DNA from: QUBU01 sp014337915
GTDB lineage: Bacteria > Pseudomonadota > Gammaproteobacteria > Steroidobacterales > GCA-2729495
Assembly: GCA_030263395.1 (NCBI GenBank)
Contig: SZOW01000009.1
Coordinates: 1 to 64,000 of the forward strand
Length of the DNA stretch: 64,000 bases
Direction of reading: 5' to 3'
This document shows positions 9,402 through 17,679 of the stretch, in pieces. Position 1 is the first letter of the stretch; every line of letters begins with the position of its first letter. The notes under the pieces were generated by a model, which saw nothing but the letters and a program-made list of their open reading frames with translations, was not told the origin of the DNA and did not search any database. A program made the translations under genes and the position numbers.

Positions 9402-10428
9402 GGCCAGACGATCCTCATTCCCGGGGACTCATCCGGTAGTGGCGCTTGGCTGGCTGCTGTGCATCGCAGCCGCTGCTTCCGCGGCGACGCCGACCGAGGC
9501 GATCCACAAGCATGAGGTAATTGTCGCGGCGATACGTACGGCCGGAACGCCAGCGGCGGCTTACTGGAAGGACTTCGCCGATCGATACGAACGAACCGGT
9601 GCCGGATCAGTAGTCTTTGCCGATCCTCGCGCTGGCCAGGGGCAGCCGGGAGGTGTCGCAGAAGCGCTGCGCGACGGCACCGTCAACCTGACCGTCATGC
9701 CGGATTCACTCGTCTCCGAGCTGGTTCCGGAGTTCTCCATCCTGCGCCTGCCTGGTCTCGTTAGCAGTGACCTGCAGGTCGAGAACAGCTTCCGGAAATG
9801 CATCCAGCCAATCCTGGCCCCGCAGTTCGCGGCAGCGGGCCTGGTGATGCTCGGTCCCATGCGTTCAGGCTGGCTGGTGGTCTACGGGGCGGACGCCGTG
9901 GCAACGCCGGCAGACCTGGCCGGGCGGCCGTTCAGGAAAGGCCTGAGTCCCGTGACCAACGGTTACCTGGCAGCGCTTGGTGCCAGGCTGGTGCCCGTGC
10001 CGTATCCGGAGATCGCAACGTGGTTGGCGGTGACGCCGGACGGCCTTGGTGACTTTTCTCTGGTTGAACTCACCTCAATGGCTCGCAGCAAGCCGCCAAT
10101 CAGGGTCCTGACGCTGACGCGGCATGGCTTCTTTCTCGGGGCAGTGGTGGCCGACAAGGACTGGCATGACGGGCTGGGCCAGCGGGACAGGCGCGCACTG
10201 CTGGATGCACTACCCGACCAGAAACAGTGGGCGGAGGATGTCGCCGCTTACGAGCAGGAGTACCTCGCTGAAGCCAGGGCCTCGGGTGTCACGGTTACGG
10301 ATATCGCGCCGGCAGACCAGGGTAAGTGGGCACAGACAGCAGCGGCCTACCGCGAGAGCTTCCTGCGCGGCAACGGACCTCGCTGGCATCAGCTCCACGA
10401 CTGCATCGAAGGCCTGCCATCCACGTGA
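9394..10428 (+). CDS. TRAP-type (DctP-like) periplasmic solute-binding protein, orphan
   Basis: A 344-residue protein with an N-terminal hydrophobic leader (WLLCIAAAASAATP) and a DctP-like body: DGTVNLTVMPDSLVSELVPEF, FRKCIQPIL, the ligand-pocket region GPMRSGWLVVYG near residue 155, and ADLAGRPFRKG. The GTG start at 9394 has GAGG nine bases upstream and overlaps the DUF1838 stop. No DctQ or DctM membrane gene is in the window. The protein either works with a distant permease or acts as a stand-alone binding protein or chaperone in this pathway. Assignment to the DctP fold is by motif feel and not certain. Confidence 0.65.
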   Translation: MTRARRSSFPGTHPVVALGWLLCIAAAASAATPTEAIHKHEVIVAAIRTAGTPAAAYWKDFADRYERTGAGSVVFADPRAGQGQPGGVAEALRDGTVNLTVMPDSLVSELVPEFSILRLPGLVSSDLQVENSFRKCIQPILAPQFAAAGLVMLGPMRSGWLVVYGADAVATPADLAGRPFRKGLSPVTNGYLAALGARLVPVPYPEIATWLAVTPDGLGDFSLVELTSMARSKPPIRVLTLTRHGFFLGAVVADKDWHDGLGQRDRRALLDALPDQKQWAEDVAAYEQEYLAEARASGVTVTDIAPADQGKWAQTAAAYRESFLRGNGPRWHQLHDCIEGLPST

Positions 10429-10485
10429 TGCAGGGAAAGGCATCGTTCGTTCAGAAACCGCTAGCCGGATGACTGGAGTAAACGG

Positions 10486-11367
10486 GTGGTCAACAGACGG
10501 GAAATGTTAAGTGCCATGGTGCTGGGTGGCGGAATGGCGGCCGGTTTACCGCTGGATGCTGCCGCCAGGGCGCAGCCAGGCAATGGCGGGTTGGCGTATG
10601 CGCTGGACTCGCCAATCGACAACGTCGAGATCTACGCAAGGCTCACCGGGCGGCCGAACCAGCAGCAGACCTACACCTATGCCCGTGGCAGCGTGTTTGG
10701 CATCGATCCTGCCAGGCACGAGGTTGTTGCCGAGTATGGCAGGCACCTGTTCGACCTCGAATCGTGCCAGATCAAGGTGAGCCGGCTCTCTGCCGAGGGA
10801 GTGCTGACGGAGCGGAGCCGCGCCTGGATGCTATACCGGGACATTGCCACCGGAGACTACCTGAGCACGTTCAGGAACCCGTATACCAACCAGAATGTCG
10901 AGGTTCCGCAGTTCAAGGGGCGTGTTTCGGGCAATACGGTCGCACCCCAGGGAATGCAGTACAAAGCCAGCATCTCCATGGAGAGCACTGCATTTGGCAA
11001 GCCATACCGCCTGAAGTGGGCGTTCCTGGGAGACCTGGCAGTCGCCAGGCGCGAGGCGTTCACGAGGTGGCAGGATCCTCGCAGCAAGGTATTCAGAACG
11101 GAAATGACGCTGGACACCTGGTCGTTTCCCATCGCTGAGCTCAGGAGCAGGTCGACTTCCTACATACCGAATGTGCCTTCCTGGGTGAGTGAAACACAGT
11201 GGATGGAATTCCTTGGCATGGATGGCCATCCTGGCCATATGCTCTGGCGCACGGATTCACGCCTGTTCGACAGTGCCGAAGCGCTGCCACAGGAGTTCGT
11301 TGCCGCTTCACGGCGGCTGCTCGGCAATGACATCCTTGCCGATGTCGGCTGGGATGACGGTAGGTGA
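10486..11367 (+). CDS. DUF1838 family protein, paralog 2
   Basis: A 293-residue protein with a twin-arginine leader (VNRREMLSAMVLGGGM) and a body resembling DUF1838: SPIDNVEIYARLTG, a central STFRNPYTNQNVEVPQF, and the late WMEFLGMDGHPGHMLWRTDSR shared in spacing with the other two copies. Translation starts at GTG 10486 with GGAG ten bases upstream. It lacks the DERV segment that is clear in paralogs 1 and 3, so it has diverged, perhaps to a different substrate. It follows the solute-binding gene by 57 bases. Confidence 0.72.
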   Translation: MVNRREMLSAMVLGGGMAAGLPLDAAARAQPGNGGLAYALDSPIDNVEIYARLTGRPNQQQTYTYARGSVFGIDPARHEVVAEYGRHLFDLESCQIKVSRLSAEGVLTERSRAWMLYRDIATGDYLSTFRNPYTNQNVEVPQFKGRVSGNTVAPQGMQYKASISMESTAFGKPYRLKWAFLGDLAVARREAFTRWQDPRSKVFRTEMTLDTWSFPIAELRSRSTSYIPNVPSWVSETQWMEFLGMDGHPGHMLWRTDSRLFDSAEALPQEFVAASRRLLGNDILADVGWDDGR

Positions 11368-11411
11368 CGCCCTGAAGGTTCCACGACCAGCAACGAGGAT
11401 CATGTAGTTTC

Positions 11412-12881
11412 ATGCTTACCCGCCGACGTGTACTTGCATTGGGGGGCATGGCGGTCGCTGCACCCCTTGTCGCAGCAGCGGCGCGGCCGGGCAGCGGCAG
11501 CCGGTCCCGTGGTGCTCCCGATGTCCTGATCATCGGTGCAGGCCTGTCGGGGCTGAATGCCGCAACCCTGCTGGAAAGCGAGGGATATCGCTGCCAGATT
11601 CTCGAGGCGACACACCGGGTCGGCGGGCGGGTCTGTACCGCGCGTGAGTCAGACGTGCCGGGGCACCCGGAACTTGGCGGGAGTGGCATCGGCAGCAGCT
11701 ATGCCCGGATGCTGGATACCGCGAATCGGCTTGGCCTGACGCTGGTTCCGGAAAGGCTGCGTACCACAGCCCCCCGCAATGAACTGATGTATCACCTGTG
11801 CGGCGAGGGCATTCTCCCGAATGACTGGCCGGGGCATCGGCTCAATCCGTTCCAGGATGCCGGTGACCGGAAGGTTCCGCCGGAGTTCTACCAGTTCACC
11901 AAGTACGGCCTGTACAACCCGCTGCCGAAGAACGACCTGCAGGCCTGGCAACGTCCGGAATTTGCATCCCACGACGTGTCGGTTTTCGATTTCCTCCGCA
12001 AGCTCGGCATACCCGAGGCTGCGATAGCGCTCGTGGCTGGCACCAACATGAGTTATGGCACGAACGTGCACGACCTCTCGGTCCTGATGTGGTTCGCCAT
12101 TGCCAACTGGCTGAGGGCCGATCAGGAGTTCGGGGGCAATGCCCCGCGGGCCATCGAAGGTGGCAATCAGCGGCTGCCTGAAGCGATGGCAGCAAGGCTC
12201 CAGTCGGAGATCGTGTTCGGCCAGCACGTTACTGGTATCCGCAGCAATGCGGACGGCGTTGAAGTGCACACGATCGACCATCAGGTGCGCCGCGCCAGGT
12301 TTTGCCTCTGTACCATCCCGTTCTCGGCATTGCGCCACCTGCGGCTGGAGCCGCTGCCGCCTGGCGAGCAGCTGAACGCAATCGAGAATATCGGCTACAC
12401 ACCCGTCTTCCAGGTGCACTTCGTGCCAACACGCAGGTTCTGGGAGGAGGACAAGCTGCCGAAAAGCATGTGGACCGACCGCAAGCTTGGACGCCTGATG
12501 GCGCTGCACAATGATCCGGGCAGGCCGGACGAGGTCACCAGCTACATCGCCTTTGTCAACGGCATGGCAGCGAAGTACCTGGACCGGCTCGAGCCGCAGG
12601 CAGCGGCCGACTATCTGCTGGAGGACCTGGCCTACATCCGGCCATCCACCCGGGGCGCATTGAAGGTGGCCAAGGTCTGGTCCTGGAATCGAAATCCGTT
12701 TGCGGGTGGTGCCTACGCCTACTGGAAGCCAGGCCAGATCAGCCGGCTTGCCCGCCAGGTAGCCGTGCCCGGGAAGCGGCTGTTCTTTGCTGGCGAGCAC
12801 ACGGCAGTGCTGGCCAGGGGCATGGAAGGGGCGATGGAATCGGGTGAGCGTGCCGCGCTGGAGATCCTGTCGGCGATGTGA
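11412..12881 (+). CDS. Tat-exported flavin amine oxidase family protein
   Basis: FAD-dependent oxidoreductase of the monoamine oxidase/phytoene desaturase superfamily, 489 residues. A Tat signal (TRRRVLALGGMAVAAP) precedes the FAD-binding motif VLIIGAGLSGLNAA at about residues 38-51 and the following GGR motif (HRVGGRVCT). The C-terminal FAD motif LFFAGEHTAVLARGMEGAME is near residue 460. It presumably oxidises an amine or a C-C bond of the imported ligand in the periplasm; substrate unknown. It lies 44 bases after DUF1838 paralog 2 and 34 before paralog 3, so it is embedded in the cluster. Confidence 0.85.
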   Translation: MLTRRRVLALGGMAVAAPLVAAAARPGSGSRSRGAPDVLIIGAGLSGLNAATLLESEGYRCQILEATHRVGGRVCTARESDVPGHPELGGSGIGSSYARMLDTANRLGLTLVPERLRTTAPRNELMYHLCGEGILPNDWPGHRLNPFQDAGDRKVPPEFYQFTKYGLYNPLPKNDLQAWQRPEFASHDVSVFDFLRKLGIPEAAIALVAGTNMSYGTNVHDLSVLMWFAIANWLRADQEFGGNAPRAIEGGNQRLPEAMAARLQSEIVFGQHVTGIRSNADGVEVHTIDHQVRRARFCLCTIPFSALRHLRLEPLPPGEQLNAIENIGYTPVFQVHFVPTRRFWEEDKLPKSMWTDRKLGRLMALHNDPGRPDEVTSYIAFVNGMAAKYLDRLEPQAAADYLLEDLAYIRPSTRGALKVAKVWSWNRNPFAGGAYAYWKPGQISRLARQVAVPGKRLFFAGEHTAVLARGMEGAMESGERAALEILSAM

Positions 12882-12915
12882 CGGCACGACAGCGTCATTG
12901 CCAGGAGGTTGCGTG

Positions 12916-13881
12916 GTGCCGGACAAGCCTGAAGCCAGCTTCGACAGGGAACGCCGCAGGCTGCTGCTGTTCGCTGGGATTGCGGGAACCGCGCTGACGC
13001 TCCCCGCCAGCGGGGCTGGTCGCGAGTCCAGCGGCCCCGGGATAACGGAATCGCATCCGAGTGCATCCGGCGCCAGGCCCATCTCCACCTCACTGGATAC
13101 CCGGGATCCCGAGCAGAATCTCAGGGTCTACATGAAGGTACTGTCGGATCTGGATGACCGGCCGACCTTCAGATTTCATACCGGCCGCATACTTTCCGTG
13201 GCTCCCGGGCAGCTTGGGGAACCGCTGCTGGATTTTGTCGCCTGCAAGCAGGATCGCGTCCGGCAGCTGGCCGACGGTTCCTATCAGCACGGTTACCGGG
13301 GAGTCATCCTCTTCACCGATATCGATACGGGTCAGGTGCTGGATACCTTCGCGAATCCCCTGACCGGCAAGACAAACCGGGTGCAGCACTTCAGGACCAG
13401 CTGGGGATCGGGCATCTACTCCGCCCAGGGCAGGTACAGCCTCGGTGCCGGTGCGAGTGAGTTGCAGAATGCCTCGGCGTTGCGCACCAAGCCGTTTCAG
13501 CTGGCCTGGAGCATTGTCCGTGATGATGTCTGGATAACCTACGACGAGCGGGTCGTCGTCCGCTCGGCTTCGGGCAGCGTGCAGTACGCCGACAGCTCGA
13601 TGTATCGCTATCACACCAGCCTTCGGCAGCTGCTGGATCCCGGCCAGACAAGTGCGGACGCCATCATGAGCTGGGGCACGGAAACCAGCTGGTGGCCGTG
13701 GATGGAAATGGGAGGCAGGCCGGGACACCTGCTGTTCGGCAGCATGGGCCGCAAGTACCCGGACTTGTCCAGTGTGCCCGGCGACGTGATTGCCGCCGCA
13801 GAGCGGCTGTTTCCCGGGCAGCTCACCGAGCCCATCGACTGGGCAGCCCTCGCTCCGCGTGCACCAGGCTTGAATCGCTGA
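12916..13881 (+). CDS. DUF1838 family protein, paralog 3
   Basis: A 321-residue protein. AGGAGG at 12903-12908 fits GTG 12916 with seven bases between; GTG 12913 is the alternative. The leader ERRRLLLFAGIAGTALTLP is Tat-like. The body shows clear DUF1838 features: DPEQNLRVYMKVLS, a central TFANPLTGKTNRVQHF, VWITYDERVVV, and SWWPWMEMGGRPGHLLFGSMGRK near the end. It is the copy most like paralog 1. It ends the structural part of the cluster, 138 bases before the LytTR regulator. Confidence 0.8.
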   Translation: MPDKPEASFDRERRRLLLFAGIAGTALTLPASGAGRESSGPGITESHPSASGARPISTSLDTRDPEQNLRVYMKVLSDLDDRPTFRFHTGRILSVAPGQLGEPLLDFVACKQDRVRQLADGSYQHGYRGVILFTDIDTGQVLDTFANPLTGKTNRVQHFRTSWGSGIYSAQGRYSLGAGASELQNASALRTKPFQLAWSIVRDDVWITYDERVVVRSASGSVQYADSSMYRYHTSLRQLLDPGQTSADAIMSWGTETSWWPWMEMGGRPGHLLFGSMGRKYPDLSSVPGDVIAAAERLFPGQLTEPIDWAALAPRAPGLNR

Positions 13882-13988
13882 CCACCGATCGCTGTCCTGT
13901 CCTGCTGCTTGTTGCGGCGGGTCTTTCGCCAGTCAGGACTTGCGATTTCGCGAAACGGCACCGGAATAGGATGCCCGGACCGTTCAGG

Positions 13989-14020
13989 TATACTCCACCG
14001 CTGACTCCGCTATCAGTCAG
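13989..14020 (+). promoter_or_regulatory. possible promoter and inverted repeat at the start of the LytTR gene
   Basis: TATACT at 13989-13994 is a good -10 hexamer, though no strong -35 is seen. CTGACT (14001-14006) and AGTCAG (14015-14020) form an inverted repeat that touches the GTG start codon. A regulator bound there would block its own gene, so autoregulation is possible; this is inference. Confidence 0.35.
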
Positions 14021-15000
14021 TGGTTGGCCAGTTGTTCGCCAAGAATTCGAATAGGCCGGGGCTGGCTGCAGCCGGTTCCACGCCGCGCACAAGGCAGTAC
14101 CTGCTCAATGAACTTGTCCGCCTGTTCGTGCTGCCCTTGTTTTTTGGCCTGCTGCTCGGCTGGAACAAGGCCGGACTCGGCGTGCAACTGTCGATGCCGG
14201 TGGCAATCGCCTACTGGTGCGGGATATGCCTGTTCGTCTGGCTGGCAGCGCATGCATTCACACGCCTGGTCAGTCGCATCAAGTGGGTTTCCGCGAGGCG
14301 GGTATCGATACAGCTGCTGCTCGGGATGATGCTGTCCTACCTTGTCGTGGGATTCGTGCTGGTGTGGTACGTCGCGTTCTTTCGTGACGGACACTTGCTG
14401 GGGCTAACCGAGACCTGGGACCGCTATGCCGGTTTCTCCTTCCTCAGCCGGCTGCGCCAGAGCTCGGTTACCGTCGTGGTATGGATCCTGGCCAACATTG
14501 GCTGGATGGCAATTCGCCGCTATTCCCCCTATGGGATATTCGCTGGTCCGGCCGGCTTCTCTGCGGACATTGGTGCGGCTGACGGCGGGACAGGCGAAGG
14601 CAGACCGGCGCCGGAACAGCCGCCAAGGATGCTGCGCGTAGGCAGCCAGGAATTCCCGCTCGCGAATATCGTCGCGGTGAAGGCCGAAGACCATTATGTG
14701 CGGGTCTTCCAGGTCGACGGCAGCAAGCCGCTGATTCATGGGCGCTTCAGCGACATCAGCACCCAGGTGAAAGATGTTTCAAGCGCCATCAGGGTCCATC
14801 GCTCCTACTGGGTCAACCTGAATCACGTCAGCCGCGTTCGCCTGAACGGCCGGATTCTCAGCCTCGAAATGTCCAACGGCATGACCATTCCGGTGAGTGA
14901 GTCGCACCGTGCATTGCTGGAGGCAGCCATCGAGAATGGGGCGCCTGGTGTCCAGGTGCTGTCGAAGCCGGCAGCAGCGAGCCCTGGAGAGCCGTTGTAA
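14020..15000 (+). CDS. membrane-anchored LytTR-family transcriptional regulator
   Basis: A 326-residue protein with about four membrane helices in the first 170 residues (for example VLPLFFGLLLGW, YWCGICLFVWLAAHAF, LGMMLSYLVVGFVLVWYVAFF). An Ala/Gly/Pro linker follows, then a C-terminal LytTR DNA-binding domain: LANIVAVKAEDHYVRVF near residue 220, IHGRFSDI, IRVHRSYWVNLNHV and SNGMTIPVSES. There is no receiver domain, so it is not a classical response regulator; it may sense through its membrane part. GTG 14020 has no clear ribosome site and no in-frame Met fits better. It follows the DUF1838/oxidase genes on the same strand and is their likely regulator. Confidence 0.85.
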   Translation: MVGQLFAKNSNRPGLAAAGSTPRTRQYLLNELVRLFVLPLFFGLLLGWNKAGLGVQLSMPVAIAYWCGICLFVWLAAHAFTRLVSRIKWVSARRVSIQLLLGMMLSYLVVGFVLVWYVAFFRDGHLLGLTETWDRYAGFSFLSRLRQSSVTVVVWILANIGWMAIRRYSPYGIFAGPAGFSADIGAADGGTGEGRPAPEQPPRMLRVGSQEFPLANIVAVKAEDHYVRVFQVDGSKPLIHGRFSDISTQVKDVSSAIRVHRSYWVNLNHVSRVRLNGRILSLEMSNGMTIPVSESHRALLEAAIENGAPGVQVLSKPAAASPGEPL

Positions 15001-15013
15001 GGCTGCTTCAGCG

Positions 15014-16468
15014 TCAATGCGGTTCCGGGTTCGAGCCTGCCGCAACAGCGCGCCCGGTTTCGCCGCTACGATCCAGCGCCAGCTTGAACAGCACCGGGCC
15101 AAACAGTTCGTTGAGGCCGACGACGCCGATCGCCAGCGTGCGGAAGCCGTCGCCGAAGTCGGGGAATTCGCGCACGATCACCAGTGCCACCCCGAGCGCC
15201 AGTCCGGCCTGTGACACCAGGCCCGACCAGCCCCAGCTGCGGATGACCGGCGCGTCACCGGCGATGCGGCTCGCGGCCCGTGCTGCGGCCAGCGTCACCA
15301 CCAGGCGCACTCCGGCGAGGATGACGGCCACGGGCCAGATCGCCACGAAGCCCTGCAGGTCGAGGTGGGCGCCGGCGGTGGCGAAGAAGACCACGAAGAC
15401 GATCGCGCCGGTTTTTTCCACCGCGTGCAGCAGCCGTTCGCCGCCGCGCGAGAAGTTCTGCACCGCGAATCCCGCCACCATGAATGCCAGCAGCGGGTTC
15501 AGGTGGACGTAATCGAGCAGGGCGGACATCGGCAGGCCCAGCAACAGCAGCACCAGCAACAGGTTGCGGCCGCCGTCGTCTGCCGTTTCGGCGACCGCGG
15601 GCTCCAGCGCGGGAGTGCCCGTGTCCGGGGCTGCCGCCGCAGCCGTTGCCGCAGCGCTGCCGGCCGCGGCAGGCCGCGGCCGGCTGGCCCAGAGATACAG
15701 CGCCAGGATCACGCCCAGCGTCGTGCCCAGCGCGGCGCTGCCCAGAAGTTCGTAGCCGACTTCGCCAAAGGCCGCGGGATCGAAGCCGGCCGACGGATCG
15801 ATGCCGAGCTGTGCCACGGATAGCGCGATGGCCAGCAGGATGATGACAACCACGTCGGAGGACATGACGAAAGCCAGTGTCATGTCGGTCAGCGGTCCCC
15901 TGGGGCGCAGCTGCGCCAGCAGTCCCAGCACCGCTGACGGGCTGCGCGTGGTGGCCAGCACGCCCCAGAGCAGCGCCACCATCAGCGTCGGCACCAGCCC
16001 CATGCCGGCAAGGAAGGGAATGTGGCCGCGCAGGGCCATGAAGCAGCCGCCCACCACGACGATGATGGCCACGATCTGCAGCAGGTGTGCCCAGACGAGG
16101 CTGCGCGCCGCGCGTCGCAGGCTGTCGATGCGCAGCTCGGCGCCACCAGCCAGGGCAATGAGCGCCAGTGCCAGCTCATTGAATACCCCGAGCCGCTCGA
16201 CCGTGTCGTGGCCGATGATGCCGAGCACATGCGGGCCGACGATGATGCCCGCGAGCAGGTAGCCGGTGAGATGCGGCAGGCCGACGACTTCGGCGAGCTC
16301 GCTGAACAGGGTCCCGGCGAGCAGCAGCAGCCCGAGGGCGGCAATGGCGGCGGCGATGCTGGACTCGACCGTGCTGCTCTGCTGCACCATCCAGGAAAGG
16401 CCGAGTGTGGCCAGCAGCATCAGCAGCTGCACCATGCGCACCGGCAGGGATTTCCTCGTGCCGCTCAT
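15014..16468 (-). CDS. Kef/CPA2-type cation:proton antiporter-like protein (second of a pair)
   Basis: A 484-residue integral membrane protein with about twelve helices. CPA2-like stretches include LPHLTGYLLAGIIVGPHVLG (helix 3) and FNELALALIALAGGAELRID. An Ala/Pro-rich cytoplasmic loop at about residues 260-300 splits the two halves. No TrkA-N domain is attached. Its ATG overlaps the stop of the upstream antiporter gene as ATGA, so the two are translationally coupled. The ion transported is not evident from sequence. Confidence 0.8.
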   Translation of the reverse strand: MSGTRKSLPVRMVQLLMLLATLGLSWMVQQSSTVESSIAAAIAALGLLLLAGTLFSELAEVVGLPHLTGYLLAGIIVGPHVLGIIGHDTVERLGVFNELALALIALAGGAELRIDSLRRAARSLVWAHLLQIVAIIVVVGGCFMALRGHIPFLAGMGLVPTLMVALLWGVLATTRSPSAVLGLLAQLRPRGPLTDMTLAFVMSSDVVVIILLAIALSVAQLGIDPSAGFDPAAFGEVGYELLGSAALGTTLGVILALYLWASRPRPAAAGSAAATAAAAAPDTGTPALEPAVAETADDGGRNLLLVLLLLGLPMSALLDYVHLNPLLAFMVAGFAVQNFSRGGERLLHAVEKTGAIVFVVFFATAGAHLDLQGFVAIWPVAVILAGVRLVVTLAAARAASRIAGDAPVIRSWGWSGLVSQAGLALGVALVIVREFPDFGDGFRTLAIGVVGLNELFGPVLFKLALDRSGETGRAVAAGSNPEPH

Positions 16469-17679
16469 GAGGTTCCCGGCGTCGGGCTGCCCGGCCACCC
16501 GGCCGCGCGTTGCAGTTCGCGGCGCAGCGCCGGCGGACCGAGCAGCTCGCCGATGACGATCGCAGCCAGGCAACCCGCCAGTACCAGGCGTCCGATGGGA
16601 CCGGGGAACTGCACGGCAACCACTGCGCCCACGCACACCGTGATGGGCCCGCAGGGCATCAGCGCAAGGCCCGCCCAGGCACCAGGCACCACCGGCGGGG
16701 CCAGGCGTCGACGCAACAAGGCGATGGCCGGGAGCTTGATCGCCAGGCGCGTGGCCGGCACGAGCGCGGCCACGGCCCAGAACACCAGGCCATCGCGCAG
16801 GTCGAGCTGGGCGCCCGCCAGCGCTACCACCGGCAACAGCACCGGCCGGGCGGTGGACGCGAGCATGCTGCGCAGCGCAGCGCTGTCACGGGCCAGCAGG
16901 TTGAGCGTGACGCCCATCACCGCCAGTGCGGCGGGCGCCGCGAGGCCGAGCACTGCGGACAGGCCGATGGCCATCAGGCCGGTGCCCAGCAGGATGCCCC
17001 AGCGTTCGGTCAGGCGCTGTTCCACGCGGCTGAGTACCCCGGCCAGCGCGCCGGCGGCCATGCCCAGTCCGAGCGTGACGCCCAGTGCCGTCAGCGGCGG
17101 GGCGTGGGCCGCGGCGTTCTCCGCGGACGTGCTCAGCGCGAACAGCAGGGCCAGGCCTGCCAGCGGCACCATGTCGTCGGAGCCGGCGAGATCGCCCAGC
17201 GCATCAGCCAGCGGGCCGCCGGCTGCGAGCCGCTGCGCACCCCGGATCGCCGTCGTGCGCGCGGTCTCGCAGCCCGCGCAACCCAGGCCGAGCGCGAGCA
17301 GCAGCCGTTCGTTGCCGCTGAGGGGCAGGAGCAGCGGGACCAGCCACCAGGCGAGCAGCGCCGTTGCCGCGAAGGCGGCGATGCTCAGCGAGAGGCCCAG
17401 CACCAGGCGTGCGGCGGGCACGCGGCGCCGGTTGGCGAACCCGAGCTGGCTGCCCGCCAGCAACGCGAGCCAGGAGGCGGCGACCAGGGTCACCGGGGCG
17501 AGTGCCTCCAGCGTCGGGCGCGAGACCGCGGCCAGGCCTAGCGGCCCGACCAGGATGCCCATCAGCAGGAATTCGGTGCCCGATGAGAGTCCGGCCATGC
17601 GCTGCTGCCCCGGGCGGAAGAGCGCGCCACCGGCCCAGGCCAGTGCCAGCAGCCCGGCGAGGATGGCGTAGGGATTCAA
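16465..17679 (-). CDS. Kef/CPA2-like membrane antiporter (first of a pair)
   Basis: A 404-residue membrane protein with about twelve helices and weak CPA similarity: GTEFLLMGILVGPLGL near residue 37 corresponds to the GxLxGP helix of the family. The start chosen is TTG 17679, whose TTGA overlaps the stop of the MscS-like gene, in the same way as the ATGA overlap at its own end. GTG 17730 is an alternative that would add 17 charged residues. Together with the next gene it may form a two-subunit antiporter, since both lack a cytosolic regulatory domain. Confidence 0.7.
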   Translation of the reverse strand: MNPYAILAGLLALAWAGGALFRPGQQRMAGLSSGTEFLLMGILVGPLGLAAVSRPTLEALAPVTLVAASWLALLAGSQLGFANRRRVPAARLVLGLSLSIAAFAATALLAWWLVPLLLPLSGNERLLLALGLGCAGCETARTTAIRGAQRLAAGGPLADALGDLAGSDDMVPLAGLALLFALSTSAENAAAHAPPLTALGVTLGLGMAAGALAGVLSRVEQRLTERWGILLGTGLMAIGLSAVLGLAAPAALAVMGVTLNLLARDSAALRSMLASTARPVLLPVVALAGAQLDLRDGLVFWAVAALVPATRLAIKLPAIALLRRRLAPPVVPGAWAGLALMPCGPITVCVGAVVAVQFPGPIGRLVLAGCLAAIVIGELLGPPALRRELQRAAGWPGSPTPGTS

